Positions 31,530 through 40,475 of a DNA stretch of 46,770 nucleotides are shown here, one piece after another. Below the pieces are notes generated by a model. It saw only the letters and a program-made list of their open reading frames with translations. It did not search any database and was not told the DNA's origin. Source of the stretch: Prevotella sp. Its GTDB lineage: Bacteria > Bacteroidota > Bacteroidia > Bacteroidales > Bacteroidaceae. The DNA lies in assembly GCA_017467705.1 (NCBI GenBank), contig JAFUSC010000090.1, positions 1 to 46,770 of the forward strand, given 5' to 3'. Positions within the stretch are counted from its first letter, which is position 1. Each line of letters opens with the position of its first letter. The position numbers and the translations under genes were made by a program.

Positions 31530-33413
31530 ATGCAGGATATAAGAAACATTGCAATTATTGCACACGTAGACCACGGCAAAACAACGCTCGTGGACAAGAT
31601 GATGCTGGCAGGAAATCTGTTCCGTGAGGGCCAGAACCTGAGTAACCAAGTGCTGGATGCCAACGACCTGGAGCGTGAACGCGGCATCACTATCTTATCA
31701 AAGAACGTCAGCATCAACTGGAAAGGTACGAAAATCAATATCATTGATACTCCGGGACACTCTGACTTTGGCGGCGAAGTGGAGCGCGTCCTGAACATGG
31801 CAGACGGTTGTCTGCTGCTGGTGGATGCCTTTGAGGGCCCCATGCCGCAGACACGCTTCGTGCTGCAGAAGGCTTTGCAGATCGGGTTGAAGCCCATCGT
31901 GGTGGTCAACAAGGTGGATAAGCCCAACTGTCGGCCCGAGGAAGTGTACGAAATGGTGTTCGACCTGATGTTCTCGCTGAATGCTACGGAGGACCAACTG
32001 GACTTCCCCGTGGTCTACGGTAGTGCCAAGAACGGCTGGATGGGTGAGGACTACAACACGCCGACGAACGACATTACCTACCTGTTGGACAAGATTGTGG
32101 AGGTCATTCCGGCTCCGCAGCACTTGGAAGGCACCCCGCAGATGCTCATCACCAGCCTCGACTATTCGAGCTATACGGGCCGTATCGCCGTCGGACGTGT
32201 GCATCGTGGCACGTTGACGGACGGGATGCAGATTACCATTGCCCACCGTGACGGCTCCATGGAGAAGACCAAGATCAAGGAACTGCACACCTTTGAGGGC
32301 ATGGGACACGTGCGCACCGATCAGGTGGAGTGCGGTGACATCTGTGCAGTCATCGGACTGGAGAAGTTTGAGATTGGTGACACCATCTGCGACATAGAGA
32401 ATCCCGAGCCACTGCCGCCCATTGCCATTGACGAACCCACCATGTCGATGCTCTTTACCATCAATGACGCGCCTTTCTTCGGCAAGGAAGGCAAGTACGT
32501 CACGTCACGTCACATCAGCGACCGTTTGGAGAAAGAGTTGGAGAAGAACCTTGCCTTACGTGTAGAACCGTTTGAAGGCTCTACGGATAAGTGGATTGTG
32601 TCAGGCCGCGGCGTGCTGCATCTGTCGGTGCTGATTGAGACCATGCGTCGTGAAGGCTACGAACTGCTGGTCGGACAGCCGCAAGTGATTTATAAGTGGG
32701 GAGCCCCCCCTACGGCCCCCGAGGGGGCTTCTATAGATCAAGCCGCATTAACTAATGTAGCCCCCTCGGGGGCAGAAGGGGGGGCTTGTCGTTATGAACC
32801 TATCGAAGAGCTGACCATTAACGTGCCCGAGGAGTTCGCATCGAAGATGATTGACATGGTGACGCGCCGTAAGGGTGAGATGACATCTATGGAAAATCAG
32901 GGCGAGCGCGTCAATATTGAGTTCGACATGCCCTCCCGTGGCATCATCGGTCTGCGCACCAACGTGCTTACTGCTTCACAGGGCGAGGCCATCATGGCCC
33001 ACCGTTTCAAGGAGTATCAGCCTTACAAGGGCGACATTGAGCGTCGTGTCAACGGCTCCATGATTGCCTTGGAGACGGGAAACGCCTTTGCCTATGCCAT
33101 TGATAAGTTGCAAGACCGCGGTAAGTTCTTCATTGACCCGGGCGAAGACGTCTACATGGGACAGGTGGTCGGCGAGCATGTGCATGACAACGACCTCGTT
33201 ATCAACGTCTGCAAGGCCAAGCAACTGACCAATGTGCGCGCCAGCGGAACCGACGACAAGGCACGCATCATCCCGAAGACGGTCATGTCGCTCGAGGAGT
33301 GTCTGGAGTATATCAAGGAAGATGAGCTTGTTGAGGTGACGCCGCAGTCCATGCGCATGCGTAAGACCATTCTTGACCACGACCAACGCAAGAAGGCCAA
33401 CAAGACGAATTAA
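31530..33413 (+). CDS. typA: Ribosome-associated GTPase TypA/BipA
   Basis: A translational GTPase involved in ribosome assembly and stress adaptation. A 627-residue protein with P-loop AHVDHGKTTLVDKM, switch region RGITIL, DTPGHSDFGGEVERVL and NKVD. The EF-G-like domains follow (AVGRVHRGTLTDGMQITI; MPSRGIIGLRTNVLTASQG; NVRASGTDDKARIIPK). At residues about 392-420, between VIYKW and YEPIEELTINVP, an in-frame repeat element replaces the usual short loop (normally like EIDGKKCEP). The GTPase and C-terminal parts are otherwise normal, so the protein is probably functional with an extra exposed loop. Confidence 0.95.
   Translation: MQDIRNIAIIAHVDHGKTTLVDKMMLAGNLFREGQNLSNQVLDANDLERERGITILSKNVSINWKGTKINIIDTPGHSDFGGEVERVLNMADGCLLLVDAFEGPMPQTRFVLQKALQIGLKPIVVVNKVDKPNCRPEEVYEMVFDLMFSLNATEDQLDFPVVYGSAKNGWMGEDYNTPTNDITYLLDKIVEVIPAPQHLEGTPQMLITSLDYSSYTGRIAVGRVHRGTLTDGMQITIAHRDGSMEKTKIKELHTFEGMGHVRTDQVECGDICAVIGLEKFEIGDTICDIENPEPLPPIAIDEPTMSMLFTINDAPFFGKEGKYVTSRHISDRLEKELEKNLALRVEPFEGSTDKWIVSGRGVLHLSVLIETMRREGYELLVGQPQVIYKWGAPPTAPEGASIDQAALTNVAPSGAEGGACRYEPIEELTINVPEEFASKMIDMVTRRKGEMTSMENQGERVNIEFDMPSRGIIGLRTNVLTASQGEAIMAHRFKEYQPYKGDIERRVNGSMIALETGNAFAYAIDKLQDRGKFFIDPGEDVYMGQVVGEHVHDNDLVINVCKAKQLTNVRASGTDDKARIIPKTVMSLEECLEYIKEDELVEVTPQSMRMRKTILDHDQRKKANKTN
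32702..32786. repeat. In-frame inverted REP-like element inside typA
   Basis: Arms 32702-32729 and 32759-32786 are 28-bp inverted repeats with few mismatches, each with a gagggggct hairpin part, and a 29-bp spacer. Translated in frame as a Pro/Ala/Gly-rich loop (APPTAPEGASIDQAAL, then VAPSGAEGGA). The spacer word actaatgt also occurs in the yfhO insertion near 41090. Confidence 0.85.
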
Positions 33414-33421
33414 GTACAGGC

Positions 33422-33456
33422 ATTAAGACATTAAGCATTAAGCATTAAGAATTAAG
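33422..33456. repeat. Heptamer array (attaagc) before the nucleotidase gene
   Basis: Five 7-bp units ending at the ATG of the 5'-nucleotidase gene, where the ribosome-binding region should lie. Confidence 0.75.
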
Positions 33457-33457
33457 C

Positions 33458-34909
33458 ATGATGCATGACGTCTGTCACAGGCAGCTCCGCAGGCTGTTAG
33501 CGTTGTGGTTAGCCTGCGTGATGGTGCTTCATGTCGCTGCCCAGCGGCGTGAGGTGCACATCCTTGCGGCCAACGACATGCATGCCACCCTCGAATATAT
33601 GCCGCAGTTAGCGGCCATCACCGACAGTCTGCGGGCGCTCTATCCCTCATTGTTGGTGCTTTCGGGCGGCGACAACCGGACAGGCAACCCGCTGAGCGAC
33701 ATGTACGAGCCGTCGTCATATCCCATGGTGGCGTTGATGAACCAGATTGGCTTCAACGCTTCCACGCTTGGCAACCACGAGTTTGACATGCACTCGCTGC
33801 CTGAGGTCATCCCACACTCCAACTTCCGTTACATCTGTGCCAACATTTTCGCTGATTCCCTCTCGGGTGTCAGCACCGTACCTTATCAGGTGTTCGACGT
33901 TGACGGGCTGAAGGTCGGCATCGTCGGAGCCGTTCAGGTGGGTGAGTCGGGCACGCCGTCCACGCATCCTGATAACCTGCGTGGCATCACCTTCTGCCGT
34001 GCACACGACGTGTTGGGCCGTTATGAGTGGCTCAGCCGCCAGTGCGACGCCACGGTGCTGCTCTCACACTTGGGTTATCAGACCGACATTGAGATGGCAC
34101 AGCTGTTCCCGTGGTTCGACCTGATTGTCGGCGGGCATACCCATACGCAGCTCCGTGCGGACGAACCGCTGCACAATGGTGTGCTCATCACGCAGAACAA
34201 GAACAAGCTGCGCAACGTCACGCACATCACACTGACCGTAGACAGCGGTCGCGTGGTGGACAAACGGGCGGAGTACATTGCCGTGCGCACTTACCCGAAG
34301 AAGCAGAAACTGGTGGAAACCATGGTGGCCCATTTCAGTGATAACCCCGCGTTCCAGCGTGTTGTAGCACGTCTGGAAGAGCCGTTTGAGACCACCGAGG
34401 AGATTGGCTGCATGATTTGTGATGCCTACATCAGCGAGGGGCATGCCGACATCGGCATCCAGAACACTGGCGGTGTGCGCATCGAGTCCATGCCGAAGGG
34501 CAACATTACGGTGTTCGATGTGCTGAAGATGGACCCGTTCTACAATGTTGCCGTGGAGTTGATGCTGACCGGCGAGGAAGTGCGTGAGCTGTTGTTGTCC
34601 TACAGCCAGTTCATCCGTTACCGCGTCCCCTATGTCAGGGGGCTGCGTTGTGAGCTGTTGCCTGACCCCAACGATGCATATCGTGTCGCTGACATACGTC
34701 TGCTGACCACAGACGGGCAGCCGTTGGACATGCAACGGGTCTATCGCGTGGTGACGAATAACTACATTTCAGCCACCACGCCGTCGCTGCGTCCTGACCA
34801 GATGCAGGTGATGAACACCGAGACGGCTGACATGATCATGCACTTCCTGGAGAAGCGCGGCACCGTCAACTATCGCGGCGTGCGTTGTCACGTCGTGCGC
34901 GGCGAGTAG
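33458..34909 (+). CDS. Secreted 5'-nucleotidase / UDP-sugar hydrolase family metallophosphatase
   Basis: A 483-residue exported phosphoesterase of the UshA type, releasing nucleosides and phosphate from nucleotides outside the cytoplasm. A signal-like hydrophobic N-terminus ends near HVAAQ. Metal-binding motifs are AANDMHATLEY (Asp40, His42), LSGGDNRTGNPLS, STLGNHEFDMH and VGGHTHTQL. The C-terminal substrate domain has IGIQNTGGVRIESMPKG and FNVA-like DPFYNVAVELMLTGEE. Several ATGs are possible at 33458-33464, and the start codon directly follows a heptamer array. It follows typA by 44 bp and may share its transcript. Confidence 0.9.
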   Translation: MMHDVCHRQLRRLLALWLACVMVLHVAAQRREVHILAANDMHATLEYMPQLAAITDSLRALYPSLLVLSGGDNRTGNPLSDMYEPSSYPMVALMNQIGFNASTLGNHEFDMHSLPEVIPHSNFRYICANIFADSLSGVSTVPYQVFDVDGLKVGIVGAVQVGESGTPSTHPDNLRGITFCRAHDVLGRYEWLSRQCDATVLLSHLGYQTDIEMAQLFPWFDLIVGGHTHTQLRADEPLHNGVLITQNKNKLRNVTHITLTVDSGRVVDKRAEYIAVRTYPKKQKLVETMVAHFSDNPAFQRVVARLEEPFETTEEIGCMICDAYISEGHADIGIQNTGGVRIESMPKGNITVFDVLKMDPFYNVAVELMLTGEEVRELLLSYSQFIRYRVPYVRGLRCELLPDPNDAYRVADIRLLTTDGQPLDMQRVYRVVTNNYISATTPSLRPDQMQVMNTETADMIMHFLEKRGTVNYRGVRCHVVRGE

Positions 34910-34934
34910 TTATTTTCCTTCACCACTCACGTCT

Positions 34935-35240
34935 TTATTTCTTACGCTTGATGATCTTGCGCTCGTTGATGCGCAGTTCCTGAGTGTCCTTGACGGCAGA
35001 AGCCGCTCTGACGTTTGTCTCGCGCACCGGCTTCCTTTCGTTGAGCTCCGCATTACCTCTTGGATTCAAACGGTCAGGCTCACGCACAAGCTCCCGACTC
35101 CGCTTCATCTTCCGCTCATCCTTCTTGACGAGTTCCGACTTAACCGGCTTCTTCGTCAGTTTCTTCTTGTTGTTCAGTGTCTGTGCCGTTGCCCCGAGGC
35201 ATACAAGTGCCACCGCCACGGCCATGATGATTCGTTTCAT
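34935..35240 (-). CDS. Small basic secreted protein of unknown function
   Basis: A 101-residue protein with a clear signal peptide (MKRIIMAVAVALVCLGATAQ). The mature part is extremely rich in Lys, Arg, Glu and Asn (KKKLTKKPVKSELVKKDERK) and is probably unstructured. No family is recognised. It lies alone between the nucleotidase gene (convergent) and the DUF3990 pair (same strand, 24 bp upstream). It could be transcribed from the DUF3990 promoter. A nucleic-acid- or polyanion-binding role is conceivable from the charge only. Confidence 0.65.
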   Translation of the reverse strand: MKRIIMAVAVALVCLGATAQTLNNKKKLTKKPVKSELVKKDERKMKRSRELVREPDRLNPRGNAELNERKPVRETNVRAASAVKDTQELRINERKIIKRKK

Positions 35241-35263
35241 AAGCTGATAAATATTAATGATGA

Positions 35264-35722
35264 TTATGCTAACACTGTTCCTGCCTTATATGATTCGAAC
35301 AGATAGCTGGGATTTTCGTAATACATGGAAGAGTTGTAGTTATCAATCTTGTGGGTAATCCATGAGTTGTAGACCGTGATCAGCGTGTCAATCCAGTCAG
35401 ATGCCGTGGCATTGGCAATATCGAGGATAAGCCGTTGGTATACGCGCCCGATGTCCCAGTGCGAGGGAACGGAATAACGAGCCGCCGCCACATTGTCAAA
35501 GTCGCCTTGCTCAATGTGGTGTTTATGAATCAGCTCGTCGCTTACCTTGTCGATGTTCTCACAATGGTAGACGTCAGCATAGTCAAAGATGTGCAGCAGT
35601 TCCTGCTTGCCCAGTGCATTGACAACCACGTCCCGGTGGTTCATTGTCTTGCGACTGATGTATTCTATCAGGCTGCATAAGAAGAAAAGGTCATTCTCCC
35701 TTTGCGGTTCTCTTCCTGTCAT
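35264..35722 (-). CDS. Probable partner of the DUF3990 toxin (DUF3791-like N-terminal half)
   Basis: A 152-residue protein. The N-terminal half (FFLCSLIEYISRKTMNHRDV, then ALGKQELLHIFDYADVYHCE) resembles the short DUF3791 proteins that accompany DUF3990, with the pattern of a helix, a Leu-Gly turn and a Tyr/His-rich end. The C-terminal half (about 85-152) is extra and unrecognised. The ATG overlaps the TGA of the DUF3990 gene (ATGA), so the two are translationally coupled. An antitoxin role is inferred from the context. The order here is toxin first and antitoxin second. Confidence 0.55.
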   Translation of the reverse strand: MTGREPQRENDLFFLCSLIEYISRKTMNHRDVVVNALGKQELLHIFDYADVYHCENIDKVSDELIHKHHIEQGDFDNVAAARYSVPSHWDIGRVYQRLILDIANATASDWIDTLITVYNSWITHKIDNYNSSMYYENPSYLFESYKAGTVLA

Positions 35723-36168
35723 AAGCTGTATACGTTTTTAAAGGTGATACTCTTCAGGGCTGCATCGGTGCAGAAAGCAATCTGATGCGTAGGATACTTA
35801 AACTTGGCTAATGCCCAGAACTGTTCGCGGTTGATGACTCCCCGCATGAAGTCTGCAATATAGTTGTATATCTGGTCGTCGGCCATTGCTCCGATGACAA
35901 TGTCGTGATGATGAGGCTGTCCGTTGCGGCAAGCAACAACGAAGTCGAGCCATTCGTCAGTCATTCCTTTAAACTCAAGGATGTCAAGGTCTTCTCTCGC
36001 TTCATAGTCATAGACGTTGACAGTGGGCGTATCATATTTTCCTGCCCACCGTTCAGCTTGTTGCTTCAGTTGTGTGCAGTAAAAACCCTTGCCAAAGTCC
36101 TTGGTGTAGCGTCCGTCCACAATGCGCGGCACCTTGACCGTTGTGTAGCTTCCGTGAAATATATCCAT
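35719..36168 (-). CDS. DUF3990 protein (ADP-ribosyltransferase-like toxin)
   Basis: A 149-residue DUF3990 protein. Family features are the start IFHGSYTTVKVP, DFGKGFYCTQLKQQAERWA and the later QIAFCTDAALKSITF. The family is considered ADP-ribosyltransferase-like and typically pairs with a small antitoxin; this follows from family knowledge, as no activity can be read here. It is the first gene of a two-gene unit with a promoter box about 45 bp upstream. The AT content is similar to that of the neighbours, so recent transfer is not evident. Confidence 0.8.
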   Translation of the reverse strand: MDIFHGSYTTVKVPRIVDGRYTKDFGKGFYCTQLKQQAERWAGKYDTPTVNVYDYEAREDLDILEFKGMTDEWLDFVVACRNGQPHHHDIVIGAMADDQIYNYIADFMRGVINREQFWALAKFKYPTHQIAFCTDAALKSITFKNVYSL

Positions 36169-36212
36169 GCTTGTCGCTCTGATTGTAAATTCTTGGTCGT
36201 CTGGTTTAACAG

Positions 36213-36222
36213 GGCAAAGATA
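36213..36222 (-). promoter_or_regulatory. Promoter -7 box for the DUF3990 pair
   Basis: TATCTTTGCC on the minus strand; the leader would be about 41 bases. Confidence 0.6.
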
Positions 36223-36396
36223 CGAATAATTTTCCTTTTCAGCAACTCTTTTATAAATAATTATCAGTTAAACCCAAGTTGGCGGGCTGGATCCTCATGG
36301 TTCGAGGTTCCGTTTGTTATGGCCTTGGGGTCCAATGGCTTTTGTCTTGGACTCCAAAGACGGATATGTTAGATTCCAATTATATTGATTTTATAA

Positions 36397-36462
36397 AGTA
36401 ATCTCGGCGAGTTTGCTGAGTAATCTCGGCGAGATTGGTCAGTAATCTCGGCGACTTTACTT
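36397..36462. repeat. Intergenic tandem array, three exact 22-bp units
   Basis: The unit starts with agtaatctcggcga at 36397, 36419 and 36441. The rest of the 465-bp gap 36169-36633 holds two promoters and two related phrases (gactccaaagacggatat near 36350; ggagtcgaaaacggatgata near 36481). No gene is seen. Confidence 0.8.
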
Positions 36463-36593
36463 TGCGATTTGGGTAATATTGGAGTCGAAAACGGATGATA
36501 TTGGAGCCTCAGGGGGCTTAAAATGCAAACGTTTACCAACGGGGGAGGGGCTGTTTTGAGGTGATGGTGGGGGTGTGGCTCGGGGAAAATGAC

Positions 36594-36603
36594 TACCTTT
36601 ACC
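36594..36603 (+). promoter_or_regulatory. Promoter -7 box for the GH13 gene
   Basis: TACCTTTACC, one base off the TAnnTTTG core; the ATG follows at 36634. Confidence 0.5.
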
Positions 36604-36633
36604 GTCGCAAACTATTAATCATGCTGACTGACG

Positions 36634-39210
36634 ATGAAGAAGAACTTACTGCTATTACAGCTACTGACCTTGCTGCTGATGCTGCTGTCGGTGCTGACGG
36701 TGCAGGCGCAGACCTTCCGCGGCGAGCGCACTGACTTCCGCGATGAGACCATCTACTTCCTGCTGCCGACCCGTTTCTACGACGGTGACCCGACGAACAA
36801 CACCCAGTGCTGGGACAACCGTGACCGCAATCAGGGCGACCCGGCGTGGCGCGGCGACTTCAAGGGACTCATTGAGAAGCTGGACTACATCAAGGCGCTG
36901 GGCTTCACGGCCATCTGGATTACGCCCGTAGTGCAGAACGCCTCGGGCTACGACTACCACGGCTATCACGCCATGGACTTCAGTCGTGTGGACCATCGCT
37001 ACGAGAGCGACGACGTGACGTTGCAGACGCTCATTGACGCCGTACATGCGCGCGGCATGAAGATCATCATCGACATTGTGCTGAACCACACGGGCAACTT
37101 CGGCGAAGAGCACCTCTGCAAGCTGTTCGAACGTGACTGGACGAAACCGCAGAGCCAGCTGGACGAGTGCATGGTGCCGCTGACGGTGAAGGACGGCGGA
37201 CGGCTGCCCGACAACTATCAGGACCTGAGCGGCGGCGAGCAGTATGATGCGCGGCTGGTGCAGATGAAGGACCACCACAACAACACGAACAACGATGCGC
37301 ATAACTACTGGCACCACTTCGGCAACTTCAACTGGGACAATGAGACGCGCTGGTGGGCGCAGATAGCTGGCGACTGTGTGGACCTGAACACGGAGAACCC
37401 GCACGTCAGCCAGTATCTGGTGGACTGCTACACGCAGTTCATCAACATGGGGGCTGACGGCTTCCGCATCGACACGGGCGGACACGTGGCACGCCTGACG
37501 CTGAATAACAACTTCCTGCCGCAGCTGCATGCGGCGGCTGAGGCGGCCAAGGCGAAGCGCGGCGGCACGCCGTTCTTCATGTATGCCGAGGTGTGCGCCC
37601 GCTTCACCCATTGGTGGTACCGCAACCAGCCGGCGCTGTCGTGCCCCTTCTACACGTGGAAGGAGCGGCAGCCGTATGCGTGGGACTACGATGAGGCGTC
37701 GTGGGACGGGCTGGTCGTGCCGTCGGACGAGAGCACGGACTTTGAGCATGTGAACATGCAGAGCTGCGAACAGCTGTACCGGGACAACCGCGAGGGCTCG
37801 GCGAACGTGCAGCCCACGTCGGCCAATGCCTTCCTGCAAGGCAATGACTACCATGCGCCTGACTATTCGGAATTCTCGGGCCTGAGCGTCATCGACTTCC
37901 CCATGCACCACTGTTTCAAGGACATCAGTTCGGCATGGGGCATCCGCGAGGGCGACAAGTATTACAACGATGCCACGATGAACGTCGTCTATGTTGACTC
38001 GCACGACTATGCGCCCAACGGTGCCCCGGAGAGTCAGCGTTTCGCCCAGCCGCAGGCGACGTGGGCCGAGAATCTCGACCTGATGTTCACCTTCCGTGGT
38101 ATCCCGTGCCTCTTCTATGGCAGCGAGATAGAGTTCCGCAAGGGCAAGGAGATTGACCGTGGCACGGACGACGCCCTGCGCAACACGGGGCGTGCCTACT
38201 ATGGCGGCTACATCAAGGGCAGCGTCAGCACGTCAGACTTCGGGCAGTACGCCGACGCCACGGGCAATCTGGCGCAGACGCTCTCACATCCGCTGGCCCA
38301 GCATGTGCGCCGGCTGAACCTGATACGTGCCGCCGTGCCTGCCCTGCGCAAGGGCCAGTACTCCACCGAGGGCTGTTCTGGTTCCTACGCCTTCAAGCGG
38401 CGCTATACCGACGAGACGACCGACAGCTATGCACTGGTCTGCATCAACGGTGGGGCCACCTTCACGGGTGTGCTGAACGGTGTCTACACGGATTGCATCA
38501 CGGGTGACGTGCAGACGGTCACTGACGGTACGCTGAAGGCGACCTGCTCAGGTAAAGGTAACATGCGCGTCTACGTGCTTTCCACGACAAAGACACCCGC
38601 TCCGGGAAAGATAGGGGAGGACGGGCTTTATCTGTATGCCGGCGCACCGGTGCAGGCGGCTCAGCCCCAGTGGGACGGCACGGAGGAAGAAGACTCAGAG
38701 AACAATGGTGACCCTGGGGCATCGCCCGACACGTCACTGGACGAGCTGTCCGTCTACACACCCACGGTTGCTGACGACGAGGAACTGTCTGTCTTCTTGG
38801 AGACGGCGCAGCGCGGCGCCACCATCTGGGTGTGGAACAGTCAGGAGAACTTTACGGGTGGCAGCTGGAACACAAAGCCTTCAATGCAGGTGATGGGAAA
38901 GACAGCCGACGGACAGCGCCGCATCCTGAAGTGGACGTACGACGGCGGCAGTTATCAGAACATGCCCACAGGCGTCATCTTCGTGCCGACAGGACAGAAC
39001 CAGACCGCTGACCTCGTGTTCCATAATCACGGCTATTACATAGAGGGCGTCTATGATCACACCGTCAGCACAGAGCCCTCAACTCTCAACTCTCCTCTCT
39101 CCACTCTCCACTCTCAGCCCTCCATCATCTACGACCTGCAAGGGCGTCGCCTGTCGGCACCGCCCGCCCACGGGCTATATATACAGAACGGACGGAAAGT
39201 GAGAAAGTGA
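36634..39210 (+). CDS. Secreted GH13 alpha-amylase with C-terminal starch-binding-like domain
   Basis: An 858-residue exported enzyme acting on alpha-glucans. Signal peptide residues 1-25. The GH13 barrel holds DIVLNHTGNF (region I), DGFRIDTGGHV with nucleophile Asp280, FMYAEVCAR with acid Glu319, and VDSHDYAP with Asp458. A beta-rich domain follows near 700-800 (ATIWVWNSQENFTGGSWN), resembling starch-binding modules. The tail has IYDLQGRRLSAPPAHGLYI followed by NGRKVRK, a common C-terminal signature of secreted Prevotella proteins and possibly a sorting signal. Between domain and tail, an in-frame heptamer array encodes STLNSPLSTLHSQPS. The surroundings hold no SusCD genes. Confidence 0.9.
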   Translation: MKKNLLLLQLLTLLLMLLSVLTVQAQTFRGERTDFRDETIYFLLPTRFYDGDPTNNTQCWDNRDRNQGDPAWRGDFKGLIEKLDYIKALGFTAIWITPVVQNASGYDYHGYHAMDFSRVDHRYESDDVTLQTLIDAVHARGMKIIIDIVLNHTGNFGEEHLCKLFERDWTKPQSQLDECMVPLTVKDGGRLPDNYQDLSGGEQYDARLVQMKDHHNNTNNDAHNYWHHFGNFNWDNETRWWAQIAGDCVDLNTENPHVSQYLVDCYTQFINMGADGFRIDTGGHVARLTLNNNFLPQLHAAAEAAKAKRGGTPFFMYAEVCARFTHWWYRNQPALSCPFYTWKERQPYAWDYDEASWDGLVVPSDESTDFEHVNMQSCEQLYRDNREGSANVQPTSANAFLQGNDYHAPDYSEFSGLSVIDFPMHHCFKDISSAWGIREGDKYYNDATMNVVYVDSHDYAPNGAPESQRFAQPQATWAENLDLMFTFRGIPCLFYGSEIEFRKGKEIDRGTDDALRNTGRAYYGGYIKGSVSTSDFGQYADATGNLAQTLSHPLAQHVRRLNLIRAAVPALRKGQYSTEGCSGSYAFKRRYTDETTDSYALVCINGGATFTGVLNGVYTDCITGDVQTVTDGTLKATCSGKGNMRVYVLSTTKTPAPGKIGEDGLYLYAGAPVQAAQPQWDGTEEEDSENNGDPGASPDTSLDELSVYTPTVADDEELSVFLETAQRGATIWVWNSQENFTGGSWNTKPSMQVMGKTADGQRRILKWTYDGGSYQNMPTGVIFVPTGQNQTADLVFHNHGYYIEGVYDHTVSTEPSTLNSPLSTLHSQPSIIYDLQGRRLSAPPAHGLYIQNGRKVRK
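39072..39124. repeat. In-frame heptamer array (tcaactc/tccactc) inside GH13
   Basis: Units tcaactc, tcaactc, tcctctc, tccactc, tccactc, tcagccc form a linker between the last beta domain and the C-terminal tail. Confidence 0.8.
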
Positions 39211-39215
39211 AGAAA

Positions 39216-39710
39216 TTATGCGTCGGCAAAGACGCGGCCGTCGTCGAGCGTGATGTGCAGCTTGGTGTATTCGCAGTGGAAGTCGTGCTCTAACCGGTCA
39301 AGATAGCGGGCGCTTTCCCACTGGCACATGGGCAGGTCGTGCAGCAGATAGTTGCCGCACGCCTCGGGGCGCGTGGCGGGCACCTCTGTCTGCGTGAGAA
39401 TCCATTGCAGGCAGCGGATGGTCAGACGCCGCATGTCCTCTACGGTGTAGTGGCCCGTCATGATGACGTACATGCCCGTGAGGCACCCCATGGGGCCTAC
39501 GTACACCACGTCTTCCTTGGCTTCGCTGTTGCGGAACCATGTGGCCATCAGGTGTTCCAAGCTGTGCATGGCGGCCGGTGCCACGGCGGGCTCATGGTTA
39601 GGCTCCGTGATGCGCAGGTCGAAAGTGGTGAAGCCTTTGTCTTCACGCGAGACGTAGATGCCTGGCTTCAAGTGCGTGTGGTCAATGGTGAAACTCTGTA
39701 TAACTTCCAT
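39216..39710 (-). CDS. luxS: S-ribosylhomocysteine lyase LuxS
   Basis: Cleaves S-ribosylhomocysteine to homocysteine and the precursor of autoinducer-2. 164 residues with the metal site HSLEH (His49, His53, with Glu52), Cys118 in EACGNYLLHDLP as the third ligand, and the catalytic Cys76 in VGPMGCLTGMY. Complete and normal in length. It lies on the same strand 79 bp after mtnN, the preceding pathway enzyme. The gap is filled by a heptamer hairpin that could weaken read-through from mtnN. Confidence 0.96.
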   Translation of the reverse strand: MEVIQSFTIDHTHLKPGIYVSREDKGFTTFDLRITEPNHEPAVAPAAMHSLEHLMATWFRNSEAKEDVVYVGPMGCLTGMYVIMTGHYTVEDMRRLTIRCLQWILTQTEVPATRPEACGNYLLHDLPMCQWESARYLDRLEHDFHCEYTKLHITLDDGRVFADA

Positions 39711-39711
39711 A

Positions 39712-39810
39712 ATTTGAGATTTGAGATTTGAGGTTTGAGATTTGAGATTTGGGTTGAGCAGTGGTTGTGTAAACCTTAAATCTCAAATCTCAAACCTCAA
39801 ATTTCAAATC
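39712..39810. repeat. Inverted heptamer element (gatttga/tcaaatc) between mtnN and luxS
   Basis: Units of gatttga and ggtttga on the left are mirrored by tctcaaa and cctcaaa on the right, with a core near 39752-39772. It forms a long hairpin in the mtnN-luxS mRNA and encodes the last residues (KFEV) and stop of MtnN. Confidence 0.85.
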
Positions 39811-40461
39811 ATTTAAACTCTCCACGAAGGTTTTGGTGATTTGGAATGACGTGCCGGCTATGCGGTTCCAGAAATCATGATACTGCGAGGCGTCGGTGTC
39901 GCGCAGGGGGATGTCGCTGATGACGCGGAACGAGATGAACGGCACGTGGTTGATGTAACAGGTCTGCGCGATGGCCGCCGACTCCATGTCGATGGCCTTA
40001 GCCTCGGGGAAGTGGGCAATGATCTCACGCGCCTTCTCCTTGGAGTCCACAAACCAGTCGCCGGTGACGATGAGGCCCTGGTGAATTGAAAACTGAGCGT
40101 CTGGAATTGAGAATTGCTGCGCTTTCGAGAGCAGCCGCTCGTCAGCCTTGAACCGTGCGGGCAGTCCCTGCACCTGGCCGTAGACCGTCGTGTTGTCGAT
40201 GGCTGCGCCGCAGTAGACGTCATGATAGCACAGCTCGGTGCTCACCACCACGTCCTGCACCTGCATGTCGTCGCCATTGCCACCGGCACAGCCGCTGCTG
40301 ATGATGACGTCAGGGTGAAACTCGTTGATCATGCGTTGAGCACCCAGCGCGGCGTTCACCTTGCCGATGCCGCACTTCTCCACGCGCACGTTCTCATCAT
40401 TGAAGAGCTGCTTCAACTGTTGCAGCTCCTTGTCCATGGCTACTATGATTCCTATTTTCAT
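39790..40461 (-). CDS. mtnN: 5'-methylthioadenosine/S-adenosylhomocysteine nucleosidase
   Basis: Removes adenine from S-adenosylhomocysteine and methylthioadenosine, giving S-ribosylhomocysteine for LuxS. 223 residues: KIGIIVAMDKELQQL at the start, GIGKVNAALGAQ, SSGCAGG, the substrate block AIDMESAAIAQTCY and the catalytic Asp in VISDIPLRDTD. ATG 40461 begins the conserved sequence; the longer frame from 40557 reads through a heptamer array. The final residues after LND are encoded by the downstream repeat. It is first in an mtnN-luxS unit. Confidence 0.94.
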   Translation of the reverse strand: MKIGIIVAMDKELQQLKQLFNDENVRVEKCGIGKVNAALGAQRMINEFHPDVIISSGCAGGNGDDMQVQDVVVSTELCYHDVYCGAAIDNTTVYGQVQGLPARFKADERLLSKAQQFSIPDAQFSIHQGLIVTGDWFVDSKEKAREIIAHFPEAKAIDMESAAIAQTCYINHVPFISFRVISDIPLRDTDASQYHDFWNRIAGTSFQITKTFVESLNDLKFEV

Positions 40462-40475
40462 ATTCGTTTCCTTTA

